Shown here in pieces: positions 42,781 to 51,738 of a stretch of 64,000 nucleotides of DNA. The notes under the pieces are model-generated. The model worked only from the letters and a program-made list of their open reading frames with translations. It had not been told where the DNA came from and made no database searches. Source of the stretch: Gloeopeniophorella convolvens (Eukaryota > Basidiomycota > Agaricomycetes > Russulales); NCBI GenBank assembly GCA_022496205.1, contig WTXD01000008.1, positions 558,001 through 622,000 on the forward strand. The letters are read 5' to 3'. Both the position numbers and the translations under genes were made by a program. How positions within the stretch are numbered: the first letter of the stretch is position 1; the number at the start of each line of letters is the position of its first letter.

Positions 42781-43082
42781 TGCGGGGCTGCCAGTCGCTG
42801 TGGTCGACGGTGTCGGAGAGGGCGAGTGGGACGCAGTCGGCGGGCCTGAGTGTGATCTGAGCAGCGGCCCCGGCATGTGACATGTGATTGGCTGGCAGCC
42901 CGGGAGATTGGCGCACCGCGCGGGTTCTCGCTCTTCGGCCCGGTCAATTGCAACTCGTTAAACTCGGGTTAAACTAAGTTAACTTTTGTTTAACGGTGTC
43001 AGTCTTACTTACTACCAACGTAGTAGTACCTCTACTGTTATTCTACTACTGACTCTTGTACTGGAGTGCCGGAGCGAGCGCG
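42781..43082. promoter_or_regulatory. Divergent promoter with GTTAAC-type repeats
   Basis: A 302-bp spacer between the divergent CRAL-TRIO and SET-domain genes. It contains four GTTAA-type elements in 38 bp: GTTAAAC (42957), GTTAAAC (42968), GTTAAC (42978) and GTTTAAC (42988). The flanking elements are inverted relative to each other. A run of ACTAC/GTAGT words follows at about 43009-43045. This AT-rich island stands out sharply from the GC-rich surroundings. Confidence 0.6.
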
Positions 43083-45060
43083 ATGACCACCGAGCTCGAC
43101 GCCGAAGCCCTCGTCGCCTGGTTCACCACCCACGGCGGAACATTCGACCGCACCGCCCTCGCCTTTGCCTCGCTCCCCGCCCAGGGCTGGGGCGCCGTCG
43201 CCCTGCGCGACCTCCAGGTCCGTCGCCACCCCCGCTTCTTCCCCCGCGCCGCGCGCTCACACCGCCGCAGGAGGGCCACACCCTGTTCGCGCTCCCCCGC
43301 GACCTCACGCTGTCCACGCGCACCTCCGCGCTGCCCCCGCTGATCGGCGCCGCGGACTGGGCCGCGCACGGCCTGCACGAGGGCTGGGCCGGCCTCATCC
43401 TGTGCCTCATGTGGGAGGCCGCGCAGGGCGCGTCGTCCAAGTGGTCCGCCTACCTCGGTGCGCCCGCTCGCCCGTGCGCGCTGACAGCCGCTGATCGTCG
43501 CCCTACATGTGTACGCGCAGCGTCGCTCCCCACCACGTTCGACACGCCGATGTTCTGGCGCGCCGACGATCTCGCGCAGCTCGCGGGCACCGCCGTCGCA
43601 GGTCCGTCGCTTCGCTCTCCCGTCCGACCGTGACGTGACGCCCGCGCGCGCCGCAGACAAGATCGGCAAGGCACAGGCTGAGCGCGACTACGCTACGAAG
43701 GTCGTGCCGGTGCTCCAGGTGCGCGCGTCCGTGCCCGACGCGCCGATCTCGCGCCCACGGTAACTGTTGGCTGCAGCGCAGGCCCGACCTGTTCGGCGCG
43801 TTCCCGGATCCGCGGTACGCGCTCGATACGTACCATATGATGGGCAGCCGCATCCTGTCGCGGAGCTTCCAGGTCGAGGCGCCCGCGCCGGGCGAAGAAG
43901 CCGACGCTGCCATGGACACCGACGCGCCGCAAGGCGTTTCCCACGCGAGCAGCGGCGATGGCGAGGGGCAGCTTGAGCAGCTGCTAGACGACGACAGCGA
44001 CAGCGACGATGAGGACGATCCCGCGGACGTGGCGATGGTGCCCATGGCAGACATGCTCAACGCGCGCCACGGCAGCGAAAACGTGCGTCACAGCCTCCTC
44101 AGCGCCGCGCGCCCGCGCGCAGATCGCCAACTACACTGCTTGCCCACTAGGCCAAGCTCTTCTACGAGGCGCACGACCTCCGGATGGCCACGACGCGCCC
44201 CGTGCGCGCAGGCGAGCAGATTGTGCGCGCTGCCAGCGCGTCCGCAGGGCTAATGTCGCACGAGCTGACTCACGCGCGCCCAGTGGAACACGTACGGCGA
44301 CCCGCCAAACTCGGACCTCCTCCGGCGGTACGGCCACGTCGACCTCGTCCCGCTCCCCGGCGCCGGCGGCAGCGGCGCGCTCGGGAACCCCGCGGACATC
44401 GTCGAGGTCCGCGCGGACCTCGTCGTCGCGAGCGTTGCGCAGCGCGCGCCGGGCGCGCCGAGCGCCGAGCGCGTCGACTGGTGGCTCGAGGAGGGCGGCG
44501 ACGAGTGCGTTGCGCTGCGCTGCGCCGTGCTCCCGCGGTGACGTGTCTCACGATGTCGACCCCGCAGCGTGTTCGTGGCGGACGGCTCGGGCGAGCTCCC
44601 GGAGGAGCTGGTCTCGTTCGCGCGGCTGCTGCTGCTGCCTGCGCCCGAGTGGGAAAAGACACGGCGCAAGTCCAAGCTGCCGAAACCGAAAACCGACGCC
44701 GCGGTGCTCGCCGTGGCGGCCGACGTGCTGCGCCGGCGCCTCGCAGAGTACCCGACCACACTCGAGGCACGTCCGACGCCGCGTCCTCGCGGCTCGTTCA
44801 TCTGACCTGTGCGCGCGCTTGCGGGTCTAGCACGACGAGGCGCTGCTCGCGTCGGCGGCGGCGAGTGCGCGATCCCGCTGAATCTGAAGCACGCGCTGGT
44901 CGTCCGCGTCGGCGAGAAACGCATACTGCACGCGCTGCAGCGCAACGTCGCCGCGCAGCTCGCCGAACCGCCCTCCTCGGACGCGGCGAGCAGCAGCAAG
45001 AAGCGCAAGGCGGAGGCGGGGGCGGAGAGCACCAGCCTGAGTGGGCGGCGGAAGCGGTAG
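43083..45060 (+). CDS. RKM4: SET-domain protein lysine methyltransferase, SETD6/RKM4-like
   Basis: Class of SET plus Rubisco-LSMT-substrate-binding enzymes; yeast Rkm4 methylates ribosomal protein L42. Start MTTELDAEALVAWFTTHGGT. SET features in order: GWGAVALRDLQEGHTLFALP, LCLMWEAAQGASSKWSAYL, FDTPMFWRADDLAQLAGT, DVAMVPMADMLNARHGSEN, AKLFYEAHDLRMATTRPV, AGEQIWNTYGDPPNSDLLRR. An acidic insert (DDDSDSDDEDDPADVA) sits before the catalytic loop. The C-terminal region includes LVVRVGEKRILHAL and a basic tail ending SGRRKR. The last intron/exon junction (about 44767-44820) is ambiguous. A GC-AG intron gives the conserved LEHDEALLAS but then goes out of frame. A GT donor four bases on keeps the frame but loses that motif. 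Confidence 0.87.
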
Positions 45061-45141
45061 CGATGGGAGGGGCGGAGTTGGCGGCGCGGTGCTCCGGTGT
45101 TGCTATCATCGCTTCGCCTTTGTAACTTGGTCCTCGTCCAC

Positions 45142-46602
45142 ATGTCCGCAGACCACCACCAGACTCATCCCCCGGGGTACTCCCTCGACGACGACGACGA
45201 CGACGACGTCCCCGCGTCGCCGCCACACGCACCCGCACAGGCAGAACCCGCCCCGGCGCCAGCGCCAGCGCCACTCCCAGTGCCAACGCCACCGCCCAGT
45301 GATCCGCAGCACGCAGCAACACCACCACCCCCGACGACCCCACCACCCGACGAGTTTGCCGACCCGAAGATCGCGTCGCTGCACGCCATCTTCCCCGACT
45401 TTGACGCCGCCATCCTGTGAGCCGCCCCCCCCGATCGGCGCAGCCGCAGCCGGCTGCGGACTGACTCGCACCCCCGCGCGCGCAGGTACTCCGTCGTCGA
45501 CTCGGTCGGCGGGAGCGAGGACCGCGCGATCGACGCGCTGCTCGCGATGAGCGACCCCGCGCACGTCCCCGCTGCGCCGCCCCCCGCGCCCGCGCCCGTG
45601 CGTGCCCCCTCCTCCTCCCTCCCTCCTCCGCGCGGTGCTGACCCTGCGCGGGCGCGGCAGATGTCGCAAACGCAGCTGGACGAGGAGTTTGCGCGGCAGC
45701 TGATGCTCGAGACGAGGAGGCGTTCCAGCGTGCGCGCGCGGCGCGGCACGCGCAGGGCGACCAGCGCTTCCCGTATGCGCAGCGCCAGCGCGGCGCGTCG
45801 CTGCAGGGCCCGGAGCCGCAGCAGCCGCAGCAACAGCAGGGCCAGGGCCAGGGCCCGCAGCGCGACACGATGGCGGACGTGCAGGAGCAGTTCAGCAAGC
45901 TCGCGGAGAGTGCGTGTGCCCCTCCCCCCCGTTCCGCCCCGCGCGCGCGAGGTGCTGATGGTGCGGCGCTGAAGGCGGCAAGCGCACGTTCAGCACGTTC
46001 GTGTCCAAGGTCAAGGCCAAGGTGCAGGAGTTCGACCAGTCGCGGTGCGTCGCCGGGCTGCATAGCGTGCACGTAGAGCACGGCGCTCACCTGCCTCAAC
46101 AGCAACGCGCAGGGCGGGCCCGCAGGCGGGACTCAGCCGACGTGGGGCCAGCAGCAACAGCAACAACAGGAGCACTCCCCACGCTCGCCCCCGCAGACCC
46201 CGTCTCCCGGGGCGCTCGACCGCCACGCGCAGGCGGCGCTCTACGCGCCGCGCGTCGCACCAGTGTCCCCTGAGAGTGCGTCCCGCCCCGTGCGGCTCGT
46301 GCTGACTGCTGACGCGCGCAGGTTCTCCCGTGCCCCCGCCGCAGGCGTTCGGCGAGACGCCGCCCCCGCCCGCAACGGGCGCGGGGCGGCCGGCGGCTGC
46401 CAACATCGACCCTGGTGCGTGTCGTGTCACTGCGTGTGATGGAGCTGAACGGGATGCAGGCAAGATCGGGCTGCTGCCGAAGCGCCCCGTGTCGCTCGTC
46501 GGCGCGCCAGCGGGGGCGCGCCACTCGCCCGACGAGGACGAGGACGACGAGGAAGAGCTCGAGTACGTCGAGAACCCGTTCGAGGAGGGGCGGCACAGCT
46601 AG
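45142..46602 (+). CDS. CUE-domain ubiquitin-binding protein, CUE5-like, with apparent frameshift
   Basis: Probable ubiquitin-binding adaptor; yeast Cue5 links ubiquitinated aggregates to autophagy. The N-terminus is an Asp run and a Pro/Ala-rich segment. The CUE domain is split by an intron: DPKIASLHAIFPDFDAAIL joined to YSVVDSVGGSEDRAIDALLA. A helical region follows (MSQTQLDEEFARQLMLE, then EEAFQRARAARHAQGDQRFP), then GKRTFSTFVSKVKAKVQEFD. The tail is Pro/Gln-rich and ends in an acidic stretch (SPDEDEDDEEELEYVENPF). The frame changes at about 45711, where CTCGAGACGAG would read correctly with one added G (LMLEDEEAFQRAR). Yeast Cue5 has a similar CUE domain and acidic tail. It lies close after the SET gene on the same strand and converges with VMA16. 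Confidence 0.82.
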
Positions 46603-46776
46603 ATGCGCGGCACGTGGTGTAAATGTAAATCGGACGATGTGCTCTCGTAGTGGCGGTAGATACACCCCGGATGCAGTGTATGTACGGTTTTCGGTCAGCT
46701 GCTATTCGCGATGGCGCGGAGACGGCGCGCATGTATTGTGAGTGCGGAGCAAGCTACATAAGTAAAGAGTCCGCTG

Positions 46777-47798
46777 TCAGTGCGAGAGGAGAGGCAGCGC
46801 GCCGAGGGCCGCCGGGACCGCCGCCGCCTTGAACTCCTCCGCCTTGCCCACCACCAGCAGCCCCACTGCACGCACACGCCCGCGTCAGCACGCACACAAA
46901 GAAAGGAACCGCACGCGCACGCACCGATGAGCCCGAACAGGCCGAGAATGCTCCCGAACACCTCGACGATGAGGATCTTGACGAACAGCGCGGGGTCCGC
47001 CGCGTCCGCGAGCGCGGCGGTCGAGCCCGTGATGCCGACCGACACGCCGCAGAGCAGGTTGCACACCCCGACGGTCAGGCCGCCCCAGAAGAGCGCGTAG
47101 CCTGGCGCGGCGCGGCGCGGCGCGGCGCCGTGTCAGCGGGAGAGGAGCGGCGCGCGAGACGCGGGGGGCGCGCACCGGTGTAGTAGTTGCTCTTGGTGTA
47201 GAGCTGCGACTCGTCGATCGAAGCGAGCTTGGAGGAGTACACGATGCCCATGATCTGCGCGCGCGCGCCGGTCAGCGGTATCTCGCACGGGCACGGGGCG
47301 TGCGGCACGCACCACGCCGTAGATGGCAACGACCTCGCAGAAGATGATGCTGCGGGGCTTCGTCAGCACGCCGCGCGTGCGGGGGAGGGGGAGGGGGGGT
47401 GTATGCGCACCTAATGAGGTTCTTGGTGCGTATGCGCGGCGCGCGCACGCCGCCGCCGAGGATGGACGCGCCGGTGACGAAGATGCCCCTGCGCAAGACA
47501 CAACAACAACATGAGCCGCCGCATACGCTGCTGGCACGCGCGCGCGCACCATCCCGCGCCGAGGACGCTGAGGCCGATGCAGAGCCCGATGCCGGTGGAG
47601 GCCCAGAGGTACGGGCTGGACTCTTCGAGGAAGCGGCCGACGTTGAACGCCTCGCCCGAGCCTGCGGGTGGTGCGGTCAGTGGTCAGTAGTCGGCGGGTG
47701 GGTGGGGGCCACGCACCGGTGAAGAGGAGGTAGAGGGCGATGACGGTGACGAGGAAGGAGGGGAGCCCGAGGGCGTAGTAGAGGCGGAGGAAACCCAT
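46777..47798 (-). CDS. VMA16: V-type ATPase proteolipid subunit c''
   Basis: Membrane-ring subunit of the vacuolar proton pump V0 sector. Start [19 protein letters not shown]. The helices follow across several short exons: [86 protein letters not shown] and [18 protein letters not shown]. The C-terminus is [13 protein letters not shown], ending LPLLSH. The proton-carrying glutamate of subunit c'' is in [11 protein letters not shown]. The last intron (about 46863-46925) is phase 1 and recreates a Val. Five transmembrane helices and the extra N-terminal helix distinguish c'' from subunits c and c'. Divergent from ARL3, with only 97 bp between the start codons. Confidence 0.93.
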
Positions 47799-47895
47799 GG
47801 TCGCGGTGTGTTGCAAGCGCAGAGCCGCGGCGCAGTTGCACGGTCTCCTCTTGTCCGCGCCGCGTAGTTCCGCGCGCTCGCCTCGACTCGCGGCC
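47799..47895. promoter_or_regulatory. 97-bp bidirectional promoter, VMA16 and ARL3
   Basis: The complete spacer between two divergent start codons. It must hold both core promoters and both 5' leaders. No TATA box is evident. Confidence 0.7.
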
Positions 47896-48894
47896 ATGTA
47901 CCACCTCCTCAAGGGCCTCCACGAGTATCTCACACGGTGCGCGGCGTCGTGTTAACCCTGCGAGGTGCTCACGGCAGCGCAGGAAGGACGAGTTTTCCGT
48001 CATCATCATCGGCCTCGACGGCGTGGGCAAGACGGTGCGTGCGCAGCGAGCACCACACACCGCGCTCCCAACCAACACAGCACACAGACCCTCCTCGAGA
48101 AAATAAAGACGATATACAACGACACGCCCGGCCTCCCCGCCGACAAAATCGCGCCCACCGTCGGCCAGAACAGTGCGTGCCCGCCCAACTCGCCGTGCCA
48201 CACGCTGACTGACGCCCGGCGCACGCTACCCTAGCGGGCAAGATCGCGCTCCCGTCGACGATCCTGCAGTTCTGGGACCTCGGCGGCCAGCGCGGCATCC
48301 GCAGCATCTGGCCGCGTTACTACGACGACTGCCACGCCGTCGTGTACGTCGTCGACGCAGACGACCGCGAGCGCCTCTCCGAGGGCTGGGAGGTCTTCGG
48401 TGCGTCGCCCGCCCCCCTCTGCCTCACCCACCCAGCGCCGCCCTGACGCGCACGCCAGACACGGTGCTCTCCGCGCCGCAGATCCTCGGCGTGCCGCTGC
48501 TCCTGCTCGCGAACAAGCAGGACGCGCCCGGCGCCCTCGCCGTCGCGGACATCCGGCAGGACTACGAGGAGTGGTACCAGCGCAAGATCGAGAGCGCGCG
48601 CCGGCGCCAGGGCGACGAGGCGGACCGCGCGCAGCGCCGCGAGCGTATCGCGAGCCTCGACGTGATGGGGCTGTCCGCGCTCGACGGGTGCGTGCGCGTG
48701 CGCGTGTGCGTGCTGTCGCCTGTGCCGCGCGGGGCTGACGCGGGTGTGTGTCTGCAGGACGGGCGTGCGCGCCGTGGTCGACTGGCTGTTCATCCGCGTG
48801 CAGAACAGCAAGCGCAGGTGCGCGGCCGTGTCCCTTGCTCTCTTCCTCTTAACGGCCCCGACCCCTCATTCCAATGCGCAGGGACGATGTGTGA
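47896..48894 (+). CDS. ARL3: ARF-like GTPase, ARL3/ARFRP1 type
   Basis: Golgi small GTPase that in yeast recruits Arl1 and golgins. Start MYHLLKGLHEYLTR, as in the ARFRP1 group, with no N-myristoylation glycine at position 2. The G1 loop is VIIIGLDGVGKTTLLEKIKT (family usually GLDNAGKTT). The switch I Thr is in APTVGQN, G3 is LQFWDLGGQRGIRSIW, G4 is LLLANKQDAPGAL and G5 is LSALDG. The last exon encodes only RDDV. An Arg/Gln-rich insert after the G4 helix (KIESARRRQGDEADRAQRRE) lengthens the protein slightly. Exons are separated by short GTGCGTG-type introns. The stop codon lies 43 bp from the convergent UTP25 stop. Confidence 0.92.
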
Positions 48895-48937
48895 CGCGCG
48901 CACATATATTGCACTAAATTATGCTGTACTTGCACGC

Positions 48938-51347
48938 TCAGAGCCCGCCCCCGCCCCGCACGAGCTCCGCCGCGCCCTTGGTCCCCGCAATCCGCTCCAT
49001 CCTGAACCAGTCGTACCGCGAGTACAGCACGCGGCACGTCACGTCCGCCGGCTCGACGCCCTCGTCCAAGAACGGGAACGACAGGAGCTCGGTGTAGAAC
49101 GCGGCGTGGTCGGGCGGGCCGTAGAAGATCACGTTCCGGATGCCGCGGATCTTGTACCTACGCACACGCACATAAGTCAGTTTTCGCAAACCTGCGTTGT
49201 GGACGGCGCACCTCCGGTAAAAGTGGAACCGCTCGCTGACGAGCAGGAAGGCCTTCTTCCCGGTGAAAAAGGCCTGCCTGGCGCGCGCGATGTCCGCGTT
49301 CGACGAGTACCTGCGCAGCGCGTGGATAAGCGGGCGGGGAAACCTCGGGGCGCCCGAGTGGGGCACAGAGACGCTGCTCACTCGGACAGCACGGCAAACG
49401 AGAGCTGCCGCCGCCGGAAATCGTTCTGCACCCGATAAAGTCGAGCGAGGACGGCACAAACACGACCGTGTTGGCGCTCTGCACGGCCGACTTGAGCACC
49501 GGGGGCAGGACGTGCGCCGTAAAGTGCGCGAAGCGCTTGTCGAGCTCGTCTTTCGGGTTCGCGCACTCGAAACGGATGAAGTTCTGTGCGGGTCCGGCGT
49601 GAGTGACGAAGAATGCGTGCGGGGCGGGGCACCTACCTGCTCGAGGCCCTCTGGGACCTGCACCGGTGCCCAGCGCCGCGCCGTGCGCACCTTGCCCGCC
49701 ACGTTCTTCAGCGCCTGGTTGTAGAGGCTGCGCGTCTCTGGCGTCTCGTACGCGGATAGCATCACCGTCTGCCGGAGGTAGGCAGCCCTGCAGAGCGTCA
49801 GCCAGCCTCCGCCGCGCGACGGACGATGGAGCACTTACTGCCCGTCCAGGTACCACGGCTTGATGCGCGAAAAGTCCGTGTCGTGCGATTCCTTGGGGAG
49901 CTGGTTGAGGTGCGAGAACACGAACTGCGCAGGGCTGAGCATGCGGACGCAACGTCGGTCGTCGGGGCGCGTACCTGCGTATGCTCCCAGTTTTGCATCG
50001 TCAGCGCCTCGACCTGGTCAACGACGAGAACCTCGATGGACGAGAGAAAGTCGAGCGTCCTGCCGCGCGCACGTCAGCACCACGCACACGCGAAGCGGGC
50101 CCACGCCGACGTACTTCTCCTTCTCAAACGTCGTCCGCAGGCCCAGCGGGCTCGCGAGGATGATGTCCGACGCGTAGAACCCCGTGAAGAGCCGCACGCT
50201 CTTGCGCGTCAGCTTGAGCCCCACGCGGAAGTTGTCGTCCGGGTTGCCCCGGAACGTCTCGACGTGGTCGCGCGGGTACGCGTCCGCGTCCGCGCCGGCG
50301 TACTTGTCCTCGGCGCCCTCGGGCAGGCCGAACTCGCGCCGGAAGCGCGCCGCGTTCTCGAGCTGGAACGCGGGCGCGGGCGTGTGCGCAGTCAGCGCGT
50401 CGAGCCACTTGAACGCGGAGGAGCGGAACGGCAGCAGGACGAGGACCGAGGGGCGCGTGAAGCCCTGGTCTTGCACGTCCTCGGGCGCGGGTGTGCCCGC
50501 TTTTGCGGCGTGCGCGAGCCGCTCGTTGTTCTTCAACACGCGGCGCCGCTTTCTGGCGTAAAGGCATCAGCGGATGGTCTGTAGGGCTCGATGCAGGGTA
50601 TACTTGGTGACATGGTCCAGCATGTGAAGAGCGATTGATTCTCGGACAGCCGGCGCTGTGTCCAGGGACGTATGTGTGTGGTACAGGTCTCGATGGCTCG
50701 CCAAGACAGACAGGATGTCGTTCTGCAGCAGCCGTAGATCCGGAGGCAAGCTAGCCTGTAGCTTCTCAAAGGGCGTACGTAGCCTCTGTAGAATCTGCAG
50801 ATCACCGGTCAGCCGTGAAGATATATTGCGGCACCAGGGCCCACCTGAGATGAGCCAGCCTTCATTTTTTCTGAGCTGGTCGACCCCGAGGGTTTTGAGA
50901 TGGCCACGGCGCCGAGCTTGGGCAACGACGAATTTGTCGTGGACCAGGATTTACTGGTTACATCCTCAATCGCAGCTTGCGTTAGTGGCGTTGGCTTGGC
51001 TCCGAAATGCTGCTCATGTGTGACCTCTACCCAAGGGTCTCTCTTGTAAACGCGTCTCGGACAGAAGAATCACGTTGCGCACCTTCAGTTTCTGATGCCT
51101 CTTCCTCTGCTACACTTTCGGCCTTGTCCATCTCAACATCCCCATCCCCACCTTCTTCCTCACCGTCTTCCTCACCTGCCCCGGCGGCACCGTTCGTGGG
51201 GAGCTCATCCAAGGCGCGGCGCTTGTTGAGCTTGCGCGAAGGGGAGGGCTGCTCAGCAAGGTGCTTGCGTTTCAGCGACTTTGCTGCCGATACATTGAGA
51301 AGGGTCAAGAGCTTCGTCGTGGGCGATGTCCAGTCACTCGAGTCCAT
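48938..51347 (-). CDS. UTP25: U3 snoRNA-associated protein 25 (SSU processome), with apparent frameshift
   Basis: Nucleolar protein with a degenerate DEAD-helicase fold (the digestive-organ-expansion-factor family), needed for 18S rRNA maturation. The N-terminus is basic then acidic ([40 protein letters not shown]). Then follow [144 protein letters not shown] and [18 protein letters not shown]. It ends RGGGGL. The frame breaks near a GGG run at 51030-51032 (plus strand), where one extra G would join TRETLG to [10 protein letters not shown]. All other joins obey GT-AG and phase. Confidence 0.9.
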
Positions 51348-51738
51348 GTTCGCGCTCGACGCTGCTCTCCGCGCTGAGGACGGAAAGACTCGAAATTATT
51401 GCGGAGGCCGGGCCGAAGCACGCGACGGCGACCCCGTGACGAGGACGCACGGGGTCGGCGCGTCGGCGCGCGACGGGGCGTAATTCATGACCACGACTGG
51501 CACAGTGCGCGCGTCTGCTACCCCTCGTGCACCCGTCCACCTCCCGCAACGTGCGCAACAACATCTCCGCTCATCGCGCTGTACTGGCGCCTCGTCGTCG
51601 ACGCTTCAGTCTGGGTACTGTGTTCAGGTCGCGTAGGAGAGGGTGTGCCGGTGCGTATTCACGATTGCCGTCCGCTGGTGTCCCGAGCCGTAGCTCAGTG
51701 GCTTTGTATCTTGTAATACACAATGCAGAAATATCTAG
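51348..51738. promoter_or_regulatory. Divergent promoter region, UTP25 and TOP3
   Basis: 391-bp spacer between divergent genes. It is GC-rich near UTP25 and AT-richer near TOP3, with no clear motif. Confidence 0.45.

Noticed and set aside
41163..42916. Several long overlapping frames on both strands around the CRAL-TRIO gene (up to 395 codons)
   Set aside because: Only the frame segments joined as the CRAL-TRIO gene show conserved motifs. The others are Arg/Ala-rich shadows.
51690..51720. tRNA-like A-box (GTAGCTCAGTGGC)
   Set aside because: No matching B-box or cloverleaf can be formed downstream, and the segment is the TOP3 5' leader.
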